Notes under the pieces: model-generated
Told to the model about the DNA's origin: nothing
Seen by the model: only the letters and a program-made list of their open reading frames with translations
Database searches by the model: none
Shown here: positions 48,584 through 58,326 of the stretch, in pieces
Position numbering within the stretch: the stretch's first letter is position 1
Layout: every line of letters starts with the position of its first letter
Assembly (NCBI RefSeq): GCF_947241705.1
Contig: NC_079266.1
Location: forward strand, 248,001 to 312,000
DNA: 64,000 nt
Reading direction: 5' to 3'
Source: Saccharomyces mikatae IFO 1815
Taxonomy: Eukaryota > Ascomycota > Saccharomycetes > Saccharomycetales > Saccharomycetaceae
Made by a program: the position numbers and the translations under genes

Positions 48584-50170
48584 TCATTTATGATAGTGAG
48601 CTGCTTCCATGATGTCGAAGTCATCCTCGTCTATATAAGTGCATAGAACAGTACGATCATTAAATTGAGTACCCGGTAACTCTTCCATCGCGTATTTTGC
48701 TGCTTCCAGAGTCTTGAACTTGATATAAATATTACCAGCCCCAGAAGCCAGGTTTTCAAAATTGAGTCTGTAATCAACCCCAGGTTGGGATATTTTTATT
48801 GCGTCTATTCCCGTGATACTATACTTTAATGTTTCTTTAATTTCTGTAATAAAAGTCTCATCCTTTAAATCCAATGGGTCAAGACAATTTAAAAGCAAGA
48901 GAACTTTTGATTCAACACGAACGGATTGGGTAACAAGATTTGGTAGGCTTTGAAAAGTAATCCACGAAGTAACTTGTGATGTCTTACCATCATTTGGTTT
49001 AAACCACTTGTATTGCTTCAATTTATCAAGGACATCCTCAGTGAGCACTTCAAACAGTAATAAAGCACATTTAGTAAATTCAGGACCTTTCTCAGCGCCA
49101 TTTGCACTGGATGAACTTTTGTAATAAAGTGGTTTGGTAATACCGTTTGTCACGTTAAATGACCTAAGAATTTCTTTCATTTTATCTTCTTCACCTTCAT
49201 TCACATTTTCCAAGTCTTCTAAAGCAATTACCGTACCTCTGCAATAACCAACCAAATGATCAAGTTGTTGGATATAATCATTAGGTCTTGTCCAATTTAA
49301 ATCGATAGTTGAAAGTTTTCTATTAAAGAATGATCGACAGGCCAAAACCATTGTACTACAAATTTGAGAACTGAACTCGACAATAATGTGATCAAATTTT
49401 TCTTCACCACCAAAAAAGTTTACAATTTCAAAGTCCTTTGCGTTATTCTCCGTCTCCTTAAGGCCTAAAACAAAACTTTCTAGCAGGTTTTTCAGGTTTG
49501 CTACCATTTTGGGATCTATACTATTAGACAGGCTCGAAATGACAAGCATTGAGTTTGCCCTGGAGGAGGCCATGTTATAGTAAGCCGGAGAGTCAAATGA
49601 TGAACCTGGGTAGATGACATTTTGAGCATTATAATTCATATCATTTCTATGGGTTTGAATCGGCCTTTCACCACGGTTACCATTGAATTTAGGACCCACG
49701 TTTTTTCTCTGGTGATTGAAACGGCCGTAGTTTCCGGTTTCATTCCTGCCCCTTCTATCTAATCTTTCATTCCTTCCTCTTCTTTCATCTCTTTGCCTGT
49801 TGTACAAGTTTTCGTTCCATTGAGAACCAGTAGAATGACTATTATACCTGTTTTCTCTATTGTATGGTCTTCCCGGTATATCTCGATGACCTTGATGATA
49901 AGGACCTGCCCTTGTTTGTTCATAAGTTGATCGGTTCGCGCTCAAAATAGTCGATGATGATGACCCTCTGATACGAGAATATGAAGTATCTCTACTTTTC
50001 GGCGCTGTCGGAAGATTGCCATCATTCTTTTGTCTCTTAGATTGCGTATCTACAGCTGTGCTACCTGAGTTGAGTCTTTTATTCTTGACCGACGCAACAT
50101 CCTCGTCTGTTTTTCCTATAGACTCCATTATTTTGGATCTTAAATCTTCCAGTCTCTTTTCATCAGTCAT
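48584..50170 (-). CDS. MUD2: Splicing factor Mud2 (U2AF65-like)
   Basis: Yeast counterpart of U2AF65. It partners Msl5 (branch-point bridging protein) in the commitment complex. It is 528 aa (527 in S. cerevisiae). The N-terminal third is basic and Arg/Asn/Gly-rich (NRENRYNSHSTG, RGRNERLDRRGRNE), resembling an RS-type region. Degenerate RRM folds follow. The last (about 430-515, with GAGNIYIKFKTLEAAKYAMEE) is the UHM-type domain that contacts partner proteins. It is divergent to LHS1, with 226 bp between. Confidence 0.94.
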   Translation of the reverse strand: MTDEKRLEDLRSKIMESIGKTDEDVASVKNKRLNSGSTAVDTQSKRQKNDGNLPTAPKSRDTSYSRIRGSSSSTILSANRSTYEQTRAGPYHQGHRDIPGRPYNRENRYNSHSTGSQWNENLYNRQRDERRGRNERLDRRGRNETGNYGRFNHQRKNVGPKFNGNRGERPIQTHRNDMNYNAQNVIYPGSSFDSPAYYNMASSRANSMLVISSLSNSIDPKMVANLKNLLESFVLGLKETENNAKDFEIVNFFGGEEKFDHIIVEFSSQICSTMVLACRSFFNRKLSTIDLNWTRPNDYIQQLDHLVGYCRGTVIALEDLENVNEGEEDKMKEILRSFNVTNGITKPLYYKSSSSANGAEKGPEFTKCALLLFEVLTEDVLDKLKQYKWFKPNDGKTSQVTSWITFQSLPNLVTQSVRVESKVLLLLNCLDPLDLKDETFITEIKETLKYSITGIDAIKISQPGVDYRLNFENLASGAGNIYIKFKTLEAAKYAMEELPGTQFNDRTVLCTYIDEDDFDIMEAAHYHK

Positions 50171-50301
50171 CTTTCACTACTTGTTTTGTGCGTCAGATCT
50201 TTTACTTCACTGTATGGGCTTATACAATTTGATTTCTCTCTTTTAACTTTTTTTCAGAACTTGCTAATTAATTAGGCGCGCGCATCAGTAAAAATATCGA
50301 A

Positions 50302-50308
50302 CACGCTG
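50302..50308 (-). promoter_or_regulatory. UPR element of LHS1
   Basis: Read on the minus strand the site is ACAGCGTGTTCGA, containing the UPRE core CAGCGTG and most of the extended CAGCGTGTCG form. It lies about 90 bp before the LHS1 ATG. LHS1 is a known Ire1/Hac1 target, so the assignment fits; binding is inferred. Confidence 0.7.
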
Positions 50309-50396
50309 TTATAAAAGTACTATATTTTACAATGCAATCTTAATTTTATTGTTTCCGTAGCATCTTCTTGCAGTTCAGGTAAGTACGCAAATCACA

Positions 50397-53042
50397 ATGC
50401 GAAGCATTTTAAGGCTATTTTTGTTTGCAACTTTTGTTGTTGTAGGATCTTTAGCAGCCGTTTTAGGCGTTGATTACGGTGAACAAAATATCAAGGCCAT
50501 TGTGGTTTCACCGCAAGCTCCACTAGAACTTGTGCTCACTCCAGAAGCAAAACGGAAAGAAATATCTGGTCTTTCAATAAAAAGGTTACCTGGTTATGAG
50601 AAGAGTGATCCAAATGCTATTGAGAGGATTTACGGTTCTGCTATTGGTAGTTTGGCAACCAGGTTCCCTCAAAATACATTGCTGCATTTGAAACCATTGC
50701 TTGGTAAATCTCTAGAGGATGAGACCACTATAACGTTGTACTTAAAACAGCATCCAGGTTTGAAAATGGTATCGACGAATAGAAGTACTATTGCTTTTCT
50801 GATTGATAACGTGGAGTACCCATTGGAAGAATTGGTGGCAATGAATATTCAAGAGGTTTCTAATAGAGCTAATTCACTATTAAGAGATAGGGATGCAAGA
50901 ACGGAGGATTTTGTAGACAAGATAAGTCTTACAATCCCTGATTTTTTTGACCAACATCAAAGGAAAGCGCTTCTTGATGCTAGTTCAGTAACTGCTGGAA
51001 TTAAAGAAACATACCTGGTTAGCGAAGGGATGTCTATTGCCGTTGATTTCGTGTTAAAGCAACGCCAATTCCCACCAGGCGAGTTGCAACATTATATCGT
51101 GTATGATATGGGAAGTGGCTCTACTAAGGCCTCAATGTTCTCTATATTACAACCTGAGGATATTACTCAGCCAGTTGTTATAGAATTTGAAGGATATGGT
51201 TATAATCCACATCTAGGTGGTGCAAAGTTTACTATGGATATTGGCAGCCTGATAGAAAGTAAGTTCTTAGAAACTCATCCGGCTATAAGAACTGACGAAT
51301 TTCATGCGAACCCTAAGACTTTAGCCAAAATCAGCCAGGTAGCAGAGAAGGCAAAGTTAATATTAAGCGCTAATTCTGAGGCTACCATTAATATAGAATC
51401 ATTGATTAACGATATTGACTTCCGCACTACAGTCACTAGAAAGGAATTTGAAGAATTTATTTCAGATTCGTTATTGGAGATTGTCAAGCCCATAAACGAT
51501 GCGCTGAAAAAACAATTTGGTGGTCACCAAATAAAATTGTCTGACATAAATGGAGTAATTTTGGCAGGCGGCTCTTCTCGTGTTCCACTTGTGCAAGATC
51601 AATTAATCAAGCTTGTATCTGAAGAGAGAGTATTAAGAAATGTTAATGCTGACGAATCGGCTGTGAATGGTGTTGTTATGAGAGGTATCAAATTATCTAA
51701 CTCTTTTAAGACGAAACCATTAAATGTTCTTGACCGTTCTGTTAATACTTATTCTTTCAAATTATCATATGAATCCGAAACGTATGAAGCGTTTGGCAGA
51801 GGAAGTATCTATCCTAATGAAACATCCATTTTGTCTGCTACGATTGATCCCATTCCTAATAATTTTACTATTGATCTATATGAAAATGGAAAGTTGTTCG
51901 AAACAGTCACGGTAAATTCGGGTGCCATAAAAAGTTCATATTCTTTGGAGAAGTGTCCTTCAGGAGTAGCCTATAACATAACTTTCGGCCTTTCCAGTGA
52001 TAGGTTGTTCTCTATTCAAGAGATTAGCTGCATTTGCCGAAGCGAAAGTGATATGGATGGCTCGAAGCAAGTTAAGAACAAAAGCAGTCGCTTGACTTTT
52101 AGTTCTGAGGATGTCGAAATCAAAAGGCTCTCTTCTTCAGAACGTCAGCGTTTGCATGATCACATCCAACTGCTCGATAAACAGGATAAAGAAAGATTTC
52201 AATTTCAGGAAAACTTGAATGTTCTTGAAAGCAATTTGTACGATGCTAGAAATTTACTAATGGATGACGAAGTCGTACACAATGGCCCAAAATCGCAATT
52301 GGAAGAGTTATCAGAAATGGTAAAAGTGTATTTAGATTGGCTCGAAGATGCGTCCTTCGATACTGATCCTGAGGACATAATTAGCAGAATTAGAGAGATT
52401 GGAATATTAAAGAAGAAAATAGAGCTGTACATGGATTCATGGAAGGAACCCTTGGACTCTCAACAATTTGAAGGAATGCTTGAAGAGGGTCATAAGCTAT
52501 TACAGGCTATAGAAACCCACAAGAATACTGTTGATCAATTTTTGCGTGAATTTGAAACCGAATTTGCAGGCACTATAGATAATGTTAGAGAAGAATTCGA
52601 AAAAACCAAACTATCGGCATACGTTTCTAATGCGTTATCTACATGGGAAGAGACTTTGACCTCTTTTAAAAATTCCATGAGCGAAATTGAAGAACTCTTA
52701 GCAAAGAATATAATTGGCGAAGACCTTCGTGAGCGATTATTTGAAATTAAGTTAAAGTTTGATAAGTATCGCACAAAACTAGAGGAGAAATTACATCTCA
52801 TCAAAACTAGCGATGAAAGTCGTTTGAAAGAGATAAAGAAGCTACATTTAAGAAAGTTTCGCCTACAAAAGAGAAAGGAGGAAAAGCTGAAAAAAAAGCT
52901 TGAGCAGGAATTGAGTAAACACAGAAATGAAACGGAGTCGATAATAAATGAATCGGTAGGTAATGAAGATTCTCCCCTCAATGATAAGACAACTGAGTTG
53001 AATTCAGGCTCTAAGGAAGAAATTTTGCATGATGAATTATAA
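50397..53042 (+). CDS. LHS1: ER lumenal Hsp110/GRP170-type chaperone Lhs1
   Basis: Nucleotide-exchange factor for Kar2/BiP in the ER, needed for translocation and folding. It is 881 aa, as in S. cerevisiae. A signal peptide covers about residues 1-20. An Hsp70-like ATPase domain follows (VDYGEQNIK, YDMGSGSTKAS, VILAGGSSRVPLVQ). The C-terminal half is long, helical and very charged, as in the GRP170 group. Several N-x-S/T sites are present. The protein ends in HDEL, the ER-retrieval signal. A UPR element lies just upstream. Confidence 0.97.
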   Translation: MRSILRLFLFATFVVVGSLAAVLGVDYGEQNIKAIVVSPQAPLELVLTPEAKRKEISGLSIKRLPGYEKSDPNAIERIYGSAIGSLATRFPQNTLLHLKPLLGKSLEDETTITLYLKQHPGLKMVSTNRSTIAFLIDNVEYPLEELVAMNIQEVSNRANSLLRDRDARTEDFVDKISLTIPDFFDQHQRKALLDASSVTAGIKETYLVSEGMSIAVDFVLKQRQFPPGELQHYIVYDMGSGSTKASMFSILQPEDITQPVVIEFEGYGYNPHLGGAKFTMDIGSLIESKFLETHPAIRTDEFHANPKTLAKISQVAEKAKLILSANSEATINIESLINDIDFRTTVTRKEFEEFISDSLLEIVKPINDALKKQFGGHQIKLSDINGVILAGGSSRVPLVQDQLIKLVSEERVLRNVNADESAVNGVVMRGIKLSNSFKTKPLNVLDRSVNTYSFKLSYESETYEAFGRGSIYPNETSILSATIDPIPNNFTIDLYENGKLFETVTVNSGAIKSSYSLEKCPSGVAYNITFGLSSDRLFSIQEISCICRSESDMDGSKQVKNKSSRLTFSSEDVEIKRLSSSERQRLHDHIQLLDKQDKERFQFQENLNVLESNLYDARNLLMDDEVVHNGPKSQLEELSEMVKVYLDWLEDASFDTDPEDIISRIREIGILKKKIELYMDSWKEPLDSQQFEGMLEEGHKLLQAIETHKNTVDQFLREFETEFAGTIDNVREEFEKTKLSAYVSNALSTWEETLTSFKNSMSEIEELLAKNIIGEDLRERLFEIKLKFDKYRTKLEEKLHLIKTSDESRLKEIKKLHLRKFRLQKRKEEKLKKKLEQELSKHRNETESIINESVGNEDSPLNDKTTELNSGSKEEILHDEL

Positions 53043-53481
53043 AAAGTCTTTATAAGCTTTTCATTAAGTAATTTTAATGGAATTAGGATCAATAAACCTA
53101 CGTTGTGCGCATATCGTTCTTTTTTCGAAAGATTTTGATGTATATTATATTGCCTCTAGGACAATGTAGTCTTGGGTACAGAATATGAGGTCCCTCTTGT
53201 TACCCGCAGATCTATTGTTTGATGGTGGGGCAATGTCGTGAGATGACTTATTTAAGTACATATAAATAGATGTAAGCCAAAAATGAATGTACCAAACATA
53301 TTGATATAGTACTATTATTAAGTGTAGGAGGGTTCAAAAAGTTACCATAGAAAAAAAAAAGAAAAATAGGAGTGTGATACTGCATCGAAAATTGAAAGTA
53401 ATAATAAACGTCAAGAGTTTACTATTTCTTAAACGATAAAACGCATATTCCTGCTAAGGCCAGTAAGCTAGCATTTATGCG
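53043..53481. other. LHS1-STB6 intergenic region
   Basis: About 440 bp holding the LHS1 3' flank and STB6 promoter. No motif or RNA gene seen. Confidence 0.45.
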
Positions 53482-55818
53482 ATGTTGGAAATCAATACAT
53501 CCATATCTGAAAACAGACAACTAGAGATTCCACATCAGAAAAAGAGCTGCTTATCACCTCTAGCTAGCTTCATTTTTCCGGATTTTAGAGCGTTGTTTAA
53601 CATAGGATTTAGCTTGTGTACTAATTTGAACTATAAGGAGGTGGATATTAACGGATTTGAAATTTACATTGTTGAACAATGGGCAGCTCAGAGAAAGATA
53701 TCAACTTTAATCACATCATATACGGGCAATTTACAAGATACCATTTCTGCAGTTGAGGTTGCTCTTCCTGAAGATCCTGCGGAATGGCCAAGTTGTTTGA
53801 AAAAATACTATAATGAATTATTGAAATTTTCTAGTCCAAAGAAGACCACGAAAGGAACTCTGTTTATTACGAATCTTTCCTCTTTCAAATCCACTCTCAA
53901 TTTATTGCATGTTGAATGTGGTAATCTAAAAAAAATCTGGAAAAACTTTAAAACAAACTACGACTTGAAAAGACTGCATTGTGGTGGGCGTTCAGCTCAG
54001 TTGTTGAAAAGAACACCTAGTGCTTCAATAGCTAAGTTTGCTCAGTTGTATAAATTTCCAAACTCAGCTTTCGCTCATGAAATATCTTCGGATTTTCAAC
54101 AAACTCTAGTTCATAATGACAACGATTCTGTAAGTGATATAGATAATGTTGCTGTAAACTATTGTCCTGTTGTAGAGTTGACAACTTTAATACAGATATC
54201 ACTTAGTTATTTTGCGCTGTTTGAGTATAAGAAGGAAAGAGATGGCCTATTATGCAATGGAACGAAGCAATCACTTGAAAAATGGTGGGAAATATATGGC
54301 AAGCGGTATCTTGGTATCGACAAACCAAAAAACGAGACCATACTTGGTCCAACTACAGTAGCATCACTGCTTAGCCTTGTACTAACATGTTACTTCAAAT
54401 TAATGGTAGAAGATTGCATGTCGGCAAAAGATCCATTCGACGAAGAAGAGTTTTATTCTGGTCTTTATGCATTTCAAAAAAAATGCGGACTGTCTAAAAA
54501 CAATAGACAGACTTCCTTGGACGAACAAACAATTGACAAGTTATTTGAAGTGTCTTCCAAGACCTCAAATAAGGACATTTTCAAATTTAAAAGGGTTGTG
54601 AAGTCAACAGTGCAAGATATGACTGGGAAAGGTAATTTTATGCACCTCTCTAATGAAATCTTAACAACTGATTTAGACACGCTGGTAAAGAACATACATG
54701 GTGGATCCCTTGGTAAGCTTTGGAAAGGAAAAAATACGTCAAGAAAGGAAACCTGTATGGTTTGGGAAAGAAAGACCTTTTTAAGTTTTAAGTTTGAACG
54801 TGGTGACCCGTCTTTACAATTAGATAACAATGAGCTATTCTATGGCAAAGTTGTGTCAAATGAGCCGTTATCAACACCTAATAATAGTGAGGGTGGTATT
54901 ACACAATCAACAAAAAGAAATAGCACATATAATAATAATAATGCTTCAGCATCATCTCTATCTGTCTCATCCATGTTCTGTAATTATGATGAAACCCGTT
55001 ATACAAGCACCAGCAATCTTAATAGAGCTTATAGAGGAGAATATTTTCGGCGTAATTCAATCCCATTTTGTAACGATAGTATACATGACACTAAAAAAAT
55101 ATCCGCTGATCTCAACAAGATAGAAGGATTGTATCGTTGCAACTCGTATTCTGAGGTACAGAATGCAATAGAAGTTTGGAATTTGCCGTTTGATCCATCA
55201 GTCATTAAATTGGCAAGAGAGTTACTTAAGGTACAAAGTTTGATGTCAGTTCAACGTCAGCTGGATGAAATACGTGATGGATATTTAGGAAAAAATTCGC
55301 AGCGATCATACCAGAATGATTTAAGGTTCAGACAACGCTTAAATAAACTGCAAGAAATGTGTGAGAAATGTAAGAGAGGCTCTCACGAATTTCATTGGGA
55401 ATATAGTAACATGCAGAACAAGCAGCAAATTTTGGAAAGTGAAAAAAAAGACATGATTTCACTTTCTTCAAAATTAAAGTACAATGTTCGTATCCTAGAT
55501 AGGCGTGTAAGAGATGTTGAGGCTAGTGTAGATCATTTTGATCTCAAATTGGAAGATGTTAGAAAGAGGCTTCTGGAACAAAATAATAGCAAACAGATAT
55601 CTCTTGCCTTAGAGAGTCCCTACGATAAACTTGAGTTTGACACCTTCATGGACTCTATGGTGCAGTCTGAACAGACCAGGTATGAAGGACTCTGCTTCAA
55701 ATTCCTAGACAAGAGAAGTCTTCGAAAGCTTAAGGAAGAATTCTGGAAATGGAGCACTTGGACATTTGATACTTTCTTATACAAAAATAGACCTAGCAAA
55801 GAGAAAGATATTCTATGA
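53482..55818 (+). CDS. STB6: Sin3-binding protein Stb6
   Basis: Orthologue of S. cerevisiae Stb6, found as a two-hybrid partner of the Sin3 corepressor and paralogous to Stb2; molecular role unknown. It is 778 aa (about 766 in S. cerevisiae). The conserved N-terminal region (SFIFPDFRALFNIGFSLCTN and following) is of unknown fold. A Ser/Asn-rich variable segment follows (about 480-510, with SNNSEGGITQS and NNNNASASSLS). The C-terminal quarter is coiled coil (about 590-710). The ATG at 53482 gives the conserved start MLEINTS. It is the last gene before the LTR-rich zone. Confidence 0.9.
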   Translation: MLEINTSISENRQLEIPHQKKSCLSPLASFIFPDFRALFNIGFSLCTNLNYKEVDINGFEIYIVEQWAAQRKISTLITSYTGNLQDTISAVEVALPEDPAEWPSCLKKYYNELLKFSSPKKTTKGTLFITNLSSFKSTLNLLHVECGNLKKIWKNFKTNYDLKRLHCGGRSAQLLKRTPSASIAKFAQLYKFPNSAFAHEISSDFQQTLVHNDNDSVSDIDNVAVNYCPVVELTTLIQISLSYFALFEYKKERDGLLCNGTKQSLEKWWEIYGKRYLGIDKPKNETILGPTTVASLLSLVLTCYFKLMVEDCMSAKDPFDEEEFYSGLYAFQKKCGLSKNNRQTSLDEQTIDKLFEVSSKTSNKDIFKFKRVVKSTVQDMTGKGNFMHLSNEILTTDLDTLVKNIHGGSLGKLWKGKNTSRKETCMVWERKTFLSFKFERGDPSLQLDNNELFYGKVVSNEPLSTPNNSEGGITQSTKRNSTYNNNNASASSLSVSSMFCNYDETRYTSTSNLNRAYRGEYFRRNSIPFCNDSIHDTKKISADLNKIEGLYRCNSYSEVQNAIEVWNLPFDPSVIKLARELLKVQSLMSVQRQLDEIRDGYLGKNSQRSYQNDLRFRQRLNKLQEMCEKCKRGSHEFHWEYSNMQNKQQILESEKKDMISLSSKLKYNVRILDRRVRDVEASVDHFDLKLEDVRKRLLEQNNSKQISLALESPYDKLEFDTFMDSMVQSEQTRYEGLCFKFLDKRSLRKLKEEFWKWSTWTFDTFLYKNRPSKEKDIL

Positions 55819-56069
55819 AGCTTCCTAATTTCAGAACTTCTGATCAAGAGGTACTAAACCGACTGCTGGAAAAATGCGGTGATTTTATAGAGAATCATGT
55901 TCTCATAGGTATTTTGAAAGTTTCTCAATAATGGAATTTGCAACATCGAGAAATGTACGTTTATTTTTGTTGTTATAACTTCTTAATATTATCAGTTGGT
56001 GCGCTTGATGAGGTAATTCTTTAGTTAACCTTTCCCCTCGCAGTATTAGAAAATTATCAGAACCTTCTC

Positions 56070-56280
56070 TGTTGTATCACGGGTTCTAATGATATCGCGA
56101 TTTCTTGGCACTCCTAATATACCGTTCAGGAAAGCAGGTTATCGTCAGGACGTATTATCGACTTGATTCACGGAATGTTGATTATCTTATATATTATCTG
56201 ATATCTAGACTGTAGTAAATGATGGAAACACGAGATTTACTTAGGTGTTTATGCGGTTTGGCAGATCACTAAAGAGATAG
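56070..56280 (-). mobile_element. Diverged Ty3 sigma LTR relic
   Basis: Begins TGTTGTATCACGGG on the plus strand, the reverse of the sigma 3' end. It keeps recognisable sigma blocks such as TTCACGGAATGTT and CTTATATATTAT. It is much more diverged than the sigma copy near tRNA-Val, hence older. The right edge is uncertain, and no target duplication is found. Confidence 0.7.
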
Positions 56281-56354
56281 AGCTCTACCTGATGTATTCA
56301 ATTCTATTATTCTGATAGTGGGACCTTTTCAAACAAATTTTGTTGGAATAAATG

Positions 56355-56481
56355 TGTTGGAATGAAAAGCAACTATTTTGTCTATCAACTAGTAGAACTT
56401 CTAGTATATCTACATACTTAATATTATTGCCTTATAAAAAATGGAATCCCAACAATTACATCAAACTCCACTATTATCTCA
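56355..56481 (+). mobile_element. Internally shortened Ty1/Ty2 delta LTR
   Basis: Starts TGTTGGAATGAAAAGCAACT and ends with the delta 3' part (ATGGAATCCCAACAATTACA, then CTATTATCTCA). Most of the middle of a usual 330-340 bp delta is absent. A further LTR-like TGTTGGAATAAATG lies immediately in front (56341-56354). Confidence 0.75.
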
Positions 56482-56486
56482 ATTAT

Positions 56487-56816
56487 TGTTGGAATAAGTG
56501 ATTACTACTATACACCTATTCGTATAAATTGGATTAAGTTATTGCAACTATACGTCTTCGTATAAATTGAAGTAGAAAAATTCTAATAATAGAATTTACT
56601 GCAGTAATGAGATAAAGATCTATTAATTGATCAGAACTTATTATATAAGAAGATGAGTTATCATCAAATTCTTATCATTAACACTCTGATTTATGTCTGA
56701 ACCTTTTGGTTTAATATAACTAATCAGCGTGTGTTTTATATACCTCTCTTATATAGATTAAGAAGGAACGACTATTCTTAATTATTACAACTTACTAAAC
56801 TACTAATTATCAACAA
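56487..56816 (+). mobile_element. Solo LTR of an unassigned Ty family (copy 1)
   Basis: 330 bp starting TGTTGGAATAAGTGATTAC and ending ATTATCAACA, flanked by the 5-bp duplication ATTAT (56482-56486 and 56817-56821). It shares its 3' two thirds with the LTR at 61076-61456. It is not delta or sigma; a Ty4/Tsu4-type copia LTR is the likely class, but I cannot confirm it. Upstream it abuts the delta fragment. Confidence 0.75.
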
Positions 56817-56825
56817 TTATCAACA

Positions 56826-56844
56826 TAATCACTTATTCCAACAA
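56826..56844 (-). mobile_element. Inverted 5' terminus of the same unassigned LTR family
   Basis: 19 bp (TAATCACTTATTCCAACA at its core) are the reverse complement of the start of the neighbouring LTR, beginning TGTTGGAATAAGTGATTAT on the minus strand. Only this terminus is recognisable. Confidence 0.55.
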
Positions 56845-56927
56845 ATACCATAAGTTTAAGTTTAGATCAGAAGTTCTCCTAATACGTGGATAGCAAGTTC
56901 GCTACACGGTATCTAACATCAGAGGAT

Positions 56928-57033
56928 GAAGCGGTGGCTCAATGGTAGAGCTTTCGACTCCAATTAGATCTTGGAAATTCCACGGAATAAGATTGCAATC
57001 GAAGGGTTGCAGGTTCAATTCCTGTCCGTTTCA
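56928..57033 (+). tRNA. tW(CCA): tRNA-Trp (CCA) with intron
   Basis: The acceptor stem GAAGCGG pairs with CCGTTTC. The anticodon CCA is at 56960-56962. A 34-nt intron at 56964-56997, one base 3' of the anticodon, separates the stem halves TTCGA and TCGAA. The T-arm GGTTCAATTCC is standard. A pol III terminator (long T-run) follows at about 57041. The gene matches S. cerevisiae tW(CCA)K in sequence and place. The coordinates include the discriminator base. Confidence 0.97.
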
Positions 57034-58326
57034 ATCTTTCTTTTTTTTTGAGTATTGGAAATATTGCGGGTTGGCAAAGTAGCTTCAGTAAAACTCTTTC
57101 GTGATTTTTTCTTTCAACGCAGTCATGGGAATGGTTATGTATGCCCTCATATTAGCATCTCAGAGTTTGTTGAAGAGTGACCAATGACGGGTTTATTCTC
57201 CTATACTCTAGGGTAATGAGGAAGCTTTCAACAGGATATATTAACCTGCCTTTTATTACTCCACTAAGCATCACTCTGTCATAAATCACGTAGTCAGATA
57301 CTGTTCTTTGATGCATTATTGTCGCTTTAAGCGGAATATTTCATTTACCTCGATATATTGCCACCACTGTTTATATAGCTCGAACGTCTTATATAAATGC
57401 ATACACATGATGATAAATTAGGAGAATCTAGTTACTTCGTACTCAACAACAAAATTGAAGATCGATATTCTGAGCGAATTTAGATTGTTGGCGTAATATG
57501 ATTACCATTTTCTTCAAAAATAGTTAATTATCTGCCAGTAGCATGGTGTTAAAAATGACATAATGCTATCACGTTATTTAGAGAACGGTAAAAGTATTAG
57601 AGCGGCTTTTTGATAATATATCTGTAGAGTATATGTATCATTTCCGAAATTCGACAATATAATTTCTTTATTCATACATTATACCTTTTTTTTCAACCAA
57701 TTATAATATACTTGTATGTGTTTTTACCTAACTAAACATAATCAATAACTTTCGACTCTAAGGTGTTAAGAAGTCATTATCATGTCTTGTCGCACATCTG
57801 TAGTTCCTTTACAACCCCGTATAAATATATAATAAATATCTTTAAAAAAGAATCCCGAAAATGTAGGATAGTTCTTTGAAGCATTCAAGCAGGTCAATAA
57901 TGATGCTCATAGTGACTCTGCACGGGTCTAGGGAGATTTCTTGATCTCAACCTCCACTTGAAAGACGGTCCTGTATCGTCCTATGGACGATATCAGTCAT
58001 GATAACAGTAACCATACTAGATTATTACTGTGTTAACTATGGGTGGAAGATAGTTGTCAGGGACAAGAGAACGACCATATGCCAGGTTTGTATTTCGTTA
58101 AGAACTACTTCCATAAAAGCGCGTCAGAAATTATTAGTAATGAAATTATTAGTGCAATTAGTCCTATGATTAGTAATGTGATTTTTTCATATCTTTACTA
58201 ATAGGGATGGAGAAAATATTTCAATAACTATAAATGATAGGGAGAAAACGGTATTCGGATGACCATTGATGTTTTACGAAGTACGTTACCATTAATCAAC
58301 AGATTTCAAAGTAATCAAAACTCATA
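57034..58326. other. tRNA-Trp to YKL071W interval
   Basis: About 1.3 kb. After the tRNA terminator I see no gene, LTR or RNA that I can support. The last 200 bp carry the Yap1-type sites of YKL071W (listed separately). Confidence 0.5.
58134..58201. promoter_or_regulatory. Three Yap1 response elements before YKL071W
   Basis: TTAGTAA at 58134-58140 and 58170-58176, and TTACTAA at 58195-58201, all fit TTASTAA and lie 126-193 bp before the ATG at 58327. S. cerevisiae YKL071W is known to be strongly induced by thiol-reactive toxins, which suits Yap1 control. Confidence 0.7.

Larger units (their letters stand above)
55819..56927. other. STB6 to tRNA-Trp interval, LTR fragments
   Basis: 1.1 kb with no gene. 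The first 250 bp hold nothing that I recognise. After that come a minus-strand sigma relic, a delta fragment and a whole solo LTR of a third family (listed separately), ending about 80 bp before the tRNA. Confidence 0.7.

Noticed and set aside
52535-53092. 185-codon frame antisense to the 3' end of LHS1
   Set aside because: Same effect from the Lys/Glu-rich Lhs1 tail; Ser/Phe-rich product with no protein-like pattern.
56855-56880. AGAAGTTCTCCT, the reverse of a 12-base delta motif, before tRNA-Trp
   Set aside because: Only 12 bases match and flanking bases do not, so it is not safe to call a delta fragment.
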